A stretch of DNA of 64,000 nucleotides from assembly GCA_034509425.1 (NCBI GenBank), contig JAVTVJ010000068.1:6138001-6202000 (forward strand). The letters run 5' to 3'. A program made the position numbers and the translations under genes. The notes beneath the pieces were generated by a model, which was not told the DNA's origin, did not search any database, and saw nothing but the letters and a program-made list of their open reading frames with translations. This document shows, one piece after another, positions 61,086 through 64,000 of the stretch. Position 1 is the first letter of the stretch, and each line of letters begins with the position of its first letter. The stretch is from Eopsaltria australis. Taxonomy: Eukaryota > Chordata > Aves > Passeriformes > Petroicidae.

Positions 61086-64000
61086 CTAATTTTAAAAAGA
61101 AGAGAGAGAAGTATAGAGAGCATGGCATTTGGCGCACACGACCACATTTAATGCATTCCTGATGTTAGATTTAGTCCAAAGAAAACATAAAACGTGCATA
61201 GTGTGTTGGACCTACCCCCACTGACACCTCACACTGCCTGCTGACAGATGCTGTGTGAGGCAGAGGCAGACAAACCTGTCCCCCAGTGCTGTCCTGGAGG
61301 GTGCCCTGGATCCAAGCATCCTCAGAAGTATGCGCACTTGTGTTTTGGGGAAACCTAGAAGATTCATGCCAAATTAGGCTGGAACTGGACTAACATGGAT
61401 GATTAGAGGACAGAACCTGGAAATGAAGTGGGGAATTGTTATTTGAGATTATAGATGTACCTGATGGAGCCACTAGTCTCTGGGGAAAAAAAAGTTACTT
61501 ATTCACCAACAAACAAAAGCTCATTTCTGTTGGAGAGCTAGTGTTAGTATAGTATGGCTTTTTTTTTTTTTTTTTTTACTTTTAAGGTAGGAGTACTTAA
61601 TCTTGTGTATTTATTAAATAACTATTACAGCAATTTCAGTGTAATCGCAGTTAGCAATGGGTTCCATATTAGTTCACAAACAAGGAATGGTGTTTGTAAA
61701 ATAGCATAGTTTAGGCTTCCTGAACTAACAAAAATTGTAGACCAACCTATTACGAAGGCATGCAGGAAAGTTAATCAAATAAAGGTGGAATGTAAGTATG
61801 CCTAACCTGCAGGTTGATAAACGCCATATGGGTGCTCTTACAGAGGAATAAAATTGCTTTCATTTTCTGTAGCTTAATTCTGTTTAAATTGCTGCAAACT
61901 CCAGCCTCTTTATTCTGAGTGAAAACACATGTCCCAGGAGTTTAACGTGCTTGAACTTATGCCTGTTAACTTCACCACTTGATTATCTGTAGCTTTCCCA
62001 AGTCTCCCCACCCAAACTTGCTGTTAAAACAAGTTATTGTTCCTACTTATATACAAAGTGTGTAAGCAGGCATAGCAACACGCTCCACACCAGCTGCACT
62101 TCAGCCATGTGGGGCCCTTCTAATGGGCTCTTTCGCCCACATTTCCAAGTATTTTAAGAAGTTAAACTCCCAAAGGGAGACAGAAAGGGAACTAATTGAA
62201 AATTCTCAAAGAAATCTGGCCCCTTTCTATGCACTTTTCCTGAATTTTTCCCAGATGCACTGGACCCATTTCTTTCTCTTGTATGAAAAAGATGCAAGAA
62301 TGGCAATGCACATCCAAGAAGACCACGGCAGACTAAAGTTGCTGTCAAGCCTTAGTACAAATGTTGCTTTACGGTCCTCACCTCTACCAAATTCCCCAGG
62401 AAGACAAGCTATAAGTTGTTCTTTTGCACCTTACCTGCAAAATGTCCTTCACCATTCAGAGAAGTACTTCTCAATATACTGTCGCTGATTTAACTTCAAT
62501 GTTTAGCACTGTATCATATTTCTTGGCATTTAAAAATATGCGAAGTAGTAAAAAAAAAAACAAAGAAAGAAAAACTAGAACAGCAATAAACACAAGCTGA
62601 TTCATGGCTGAGGTACCAGCCTTTTGCCAAACTGTTTGGCGTGTGTTTGATGTACACGATGACAAGAAACTTCTCATAACAACTATTTCATTTGTGTGCT
62701 CCTAAATAGGGCAAGAATATTCATAAGATGTGCATCACCACTAAATAATTCACTCATTGCAGGTCTTGTTCTATGGAGCATGAAGGCAATACTGCCTTGA
62801 TGTATTTTGGTGCAGACTGACATCAGATGTGGCTCCCCACCTGTGGCAAGAGTGCCCCTGGCATCACACAAACCACTTCCAAGGCCACAGCCAGGCCACC
62901 TCCCTCTTCCTATATGGATGCTAATTTGAACTGCCCAGAAACAGCCTGTTCACAGGCTATTACTGGCAGCTGTTTATGCAGGCATCCACGCTGTGGCTCA
63001 GCTCAGGCCATCACTGCCTGCCTGCCCTGACTGATCCCAGGCACCAGCACTGCTGACCCTATTTGCAGAAACCTGGGCTTGAGAGATGAAGGCAGTGGGA
63101 AGGCTGGGCTGTGAAGCTGATGCCCCACTGTGAGAGTATGTGGTTGGAGGAGATGCGAACAGCATTCAGTGTCACCACCAGTGATGCCAGTCTGTTTTGG
63201 ATGTGAGCAGCCCAATCGTACAGCGGTGATTTCAGTGTGTCTACAAGTGGCTGCTTAGAAAATAATTTAGAAGTGAATGATAAAATCTATACCTCTCTAT
63301 GACTCTGGTTAATAGGCAGCTCCTTATTTTCATTGTTTTTAAAGGAAGTCTTACATTTTCTATGTAACCTAGAGGAGAAAAAATCCAAACCTACCTCCTC
63401 TTGGATGAAAAAGTCTAAGCTCCATGGATACTGTTGCTATATACATCTTCATAACTCTGTAAGTGGACTCTAGGTTTCCTATGAAAATAGATCTTGGATG
63501 AGAAAATCTGATTTTTTTGGAAGCTCTAGAATTATACTGAGAGAATTTTAGAATCTTAGAATTACATCAAGGATTATAGAATACAAGAGTTATGTCCATA
63601 AAATCCCAAAGTGATTTACCTTTTCCTAAATGATACCCTAAATTTTAATATGAACATATAAAACATCTTAAACCATGCCAAGATTTTGTGGGTGACCTCA
63701 AATTCAACTTCTAAGGAGAAGCAAATATACAGGGAACTTATGCAAGAAAGCATGCACACGCTTTTGGAACACTCTGTAACCAAGAGCCTATGAGAAAAGG
63801 AAAATATGTAAAGAAGAGGAGGCAGCTGAGACAAAGCAGCAAGAGTTAAAAATATTCAGCATGATACTAAATATTTTAAAAAAGAGAGTTCAGAAGTGTT
63901 GCCTATCTTACTCTGGTATTTTTAGATTTCTTTACACTTCTGATGATCTAGAAAACTTAAAAAACTTAAGATTATTTGAAAACACACTTACTAGCTAATT
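61086..64000. other. Gene-free unique sequence
   Basis: The only simple repeat is a T19 run at 61559-61577. The 121 aa frame at 62123-62488 has no family-like pattern. Nothing else is supported up to the window edge. Confidence 0.5.
61559..61577 (+). repeat. T19 homopolymer
   Basis: A pure T run. No processed transcript was recognised on either side, so it is not obviously a retrocopy tail. Confidence 0.95.

Noticed and set aside
62123..62488. 121 aa plus-strand frame
   Set aside because: No recognisable family and no convincing splice sites or start context. The length is within what chance gives in 64 kb.
1..64000. tRNA, rRNA, snRNA, CRISPR and bacterial or plasmid features
   Set aside because: No A/B-box pair, conserved snRNA start, direct-repeat/spacer pattern or dense coding layout was found. 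The sequence is vertebrate in character throughout.

Overview
This window reads as nuclear DNA from a bird, and it is mostly intergenic or intronic. The evidence is at least eight degraded CR1 LINE copies, the dominant avian retrotransposon. They carry the typical 3' end (TTGGAAGGGACC, ATCATCTAGTTCCAACC, ATTCTATGATTCTATG-like tails). The unique DNA between them is AT-rich and CpG-poor, with simple repeats of the kind found in vertebrates. The species cannot be told from this sequence. No mammalian SINE or LINE, bacterial operon, CRISPR array, tRNA, rRNA or clear endogenous retrovirus was recognised.

Layout. 1-8 kb: a (CCTT)n array, a CR1 3' end, a 1.1 kb minus-strand CR1 copy at 4.65-5.73 kb and a small old CR1 fragment at 7.2 kb. 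8.36-8.85 kb: a 480 bp GGAA/GAATTCA compound satellite with about 29 EcoRI sites. 8.8-16.4 kb: unique sequence with two notable inverted repeats, a 76 nt near-perfect hairpin at 11.71 kb and a 15 bp perfect inverted repeat at 13.12 kb. 16.4-17.7 kb: a 1.2 kb plus-strand CR1. 17.7-35.7 kb: unique DNA with a (TG)n tract, a 141 nt homopurine tract, AT-rich blocks resembling regulatory DNA, and the best coding candidate in the window. That candidate is a two-exon model at 22.46-23.54 kb with phase-compatible splice signals and a possible frameshift. 35.7-38.7 kb: a minus-strand CR1 and an unusual head-to-head pair of CR1 3' ends. 38.7-50 kb: unique DNA with minor simple repeats. 50-52 kb: the longest CR1 copy, plus strand, from the endonuclease end to the 3' tail, with its reverse-transcriptase catalytic core deleted. 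52-64 kb: unique DNA with several exon-like segments on both strands (53.2, 55.1, 56.6 and 60.5-61.1 kb), a G-quadruplex motif, a GC-rich island and a CR1 3' end at 60.4 kb.

No complete protein-coding gene can be supported. The CR1 reverse-transcriptase ORFs are all broken and no copy looks mobile. The exon candidates rest only on splice-site shape, open frame and composition. Such signals also arise by chance in 64 kb of vertebrate DNA, so they are given low confidence. None of the exon-like peptides was recognised as a named protein.
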